The notes under the pieces: model-generated | What the model saw: the letters and a program-made list of their open reading frames with translations, nothing else | Told to the model about the DNA's origin: nothing | Database searches by the model: none | Position numbers and translations under genes: made by a program | Shown here: one piece after another, positions 63,788 to 64,000 of the stretch | Numbering within the stretch: position 1 is the stretch's first letter | How the letters are laid out: every line of letters starts with the position of its first letter | Source of the DNA: Paenibacillus profundus | GTDB taxonomy: Bacteria > Bacillota > Bacilli > Paenibacillales > Paenibacillaceae | Length of the DNA: 64,000 nucleotides | Direction: 5' to 3' | Assembly: GCF_021369635.1 (NCBI RefSeq) | Contig: NZ_JAJNBZ010000016.1 | Location: 62,110 to 126,109 of the forward strand

Positions 63788-64000
63788 TTGCTCATTCAAG
63801 TAGCGTCTATGCTGGTATTGGCCTTTGCGCTAAGCTTGGACAGCTTCGGAGTAGGAATGACATACGGGTTGCGCAAACTTCGCATCCCTTGGACGTCGAT
63901 CGTCATTATTTCATTATGCTCTGGATTGGTCATTTTGGTGTCGATGCAGGTCGGCGCCCTGCTCGTTCAATACGTTTCCGCATCAATTGCACAGTGGATT
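63788..64000 (+). CDS. ytaF: Sporulation membrane protein YtaF, 3' end cut by the window
   Basis: The first 71 codons of a YtaF/MntP-like membrane protein: LAFALSLDSFGVGMTYGLRK with the conserved Asp in the first helix, then RIPWTSIVIISLCSGLVILV. The start is TTG after GGGGAGGAACTGG, with an in-frame ATG at 63809 as the alternative. The family is related to manganese exporters; in B. subtilis ytaF is a sporulation gene just after mutM, as here. Confidence 0.8.
   Translation, partial: MLIQVASMLVLAFALSLDSFGVGMTYGLRKLRIPWTSIVIISLCSGLVILVSMQVGALLVQYVSASIAQWI

Noticed and set aside
1-64000. CRISPR arrays, rRNA, tRNA, prophage or intact insertion sequences
   Set aside because: No direct-repeat/spacer arrays, no rRNA or cloverleaf sequences, no transposase or integrase genes were seen on reading both strands.

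Overview
The window looks like a chromosomal segment of a Paenibacillus-type endospore former (Bacillota). Evidence: consistently strong GGAGG-type ribosome sites with frequent GTG and TTG starts, sporulation genes (ytrH, ytrI, ytvI, ytaF), a split AccD/AccA carboxyltransferase, and a backbone order close to the Bacillus subtilis run ytoI-ytpI-ytrI-ytrH-dnaE-accDA-pyk-ytvI-citZ-icd-mdh-phoPR-polA-mutM-ytaF. No rRNA, tRNA, CRISPR array, prophage or intact insertion sequence was seen.

Layout. 1-3.4 kb: the 3' part of a BMP-type nucleoside ABC importer (nupO partial, nupP, nupQ). 3.6-6.4 kb: a YhgE/Pip-like membrane protein whose ectodomain holds two arrays of an exact 19-residue repeat. 6.5-9.2 kb: ytoI, then ytpI, ytrI and ytrH on the minus strand. 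9.3-19.6 kb: dnaE, a PgpA-like gene, accD-accA, pyk, a thioesterase, fxsA, a YcxB-like gene and small genes. 19.6-24 kb: odhA-odhB (2-oxoglutarate dehydrogenase). 24.7-30.1 kb: a linearmycin-resistance-like ABC exporter with a divergent NarL-type two-component system. 30.1-35.9 kb: ytvI and citZ-icd-mdh. 36-41 kb: three tandem paralogous solute-binding lipoproteins with no permeases, bordered by a truncated bdbC. 41.7-46.1 kb: a split hypothetical gene, a second YtvI-like permease, a YfbR-like HD nucleotidase, class I fumarase and a broken bile-acid symporter gene. 46.2-48.9 kb: phoR-phoP, in reversed order compared with B. subtilis. 49.5-51.1 kb: a WYL regulator and a DinB-like protein. 51.2-53.9 kb: cydA-cydB-cydS with an extra 38-residue membrane ORF upstream. 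54.2-60 kb: a soluble CBS chemoreceptor and pstS-pstC-pstA-pstB-phoU. 60-64 kb: polA, mutM and the start of ytaF.

Two themes tie the window together. First, the TCA cycle and respiration: odhAB, citZ-icd-mdh, fumarase and cytochrome bd. citZ has a perfect cre match on its -35 box, and cyd has a TGTGA-N6-TCACA site. Second, phosphate starvation: phoR-phoP and the pst operon. Hexamers resembling PhoP boxes with 11-bp phasing stand before pstS, the chemoreceptor and (one step of 10) phoR, and in weaker form before each of the three solute-binding genes, suggesting a wider Pho regulon.

Four intergenic copies of a repeat with GTTCAAAAAG/CTTTTTGAAC ends lie between co-directional genes, all in the same orientation relative to transcription. 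This looks like an uncatalogued MITE- or REP-like family.
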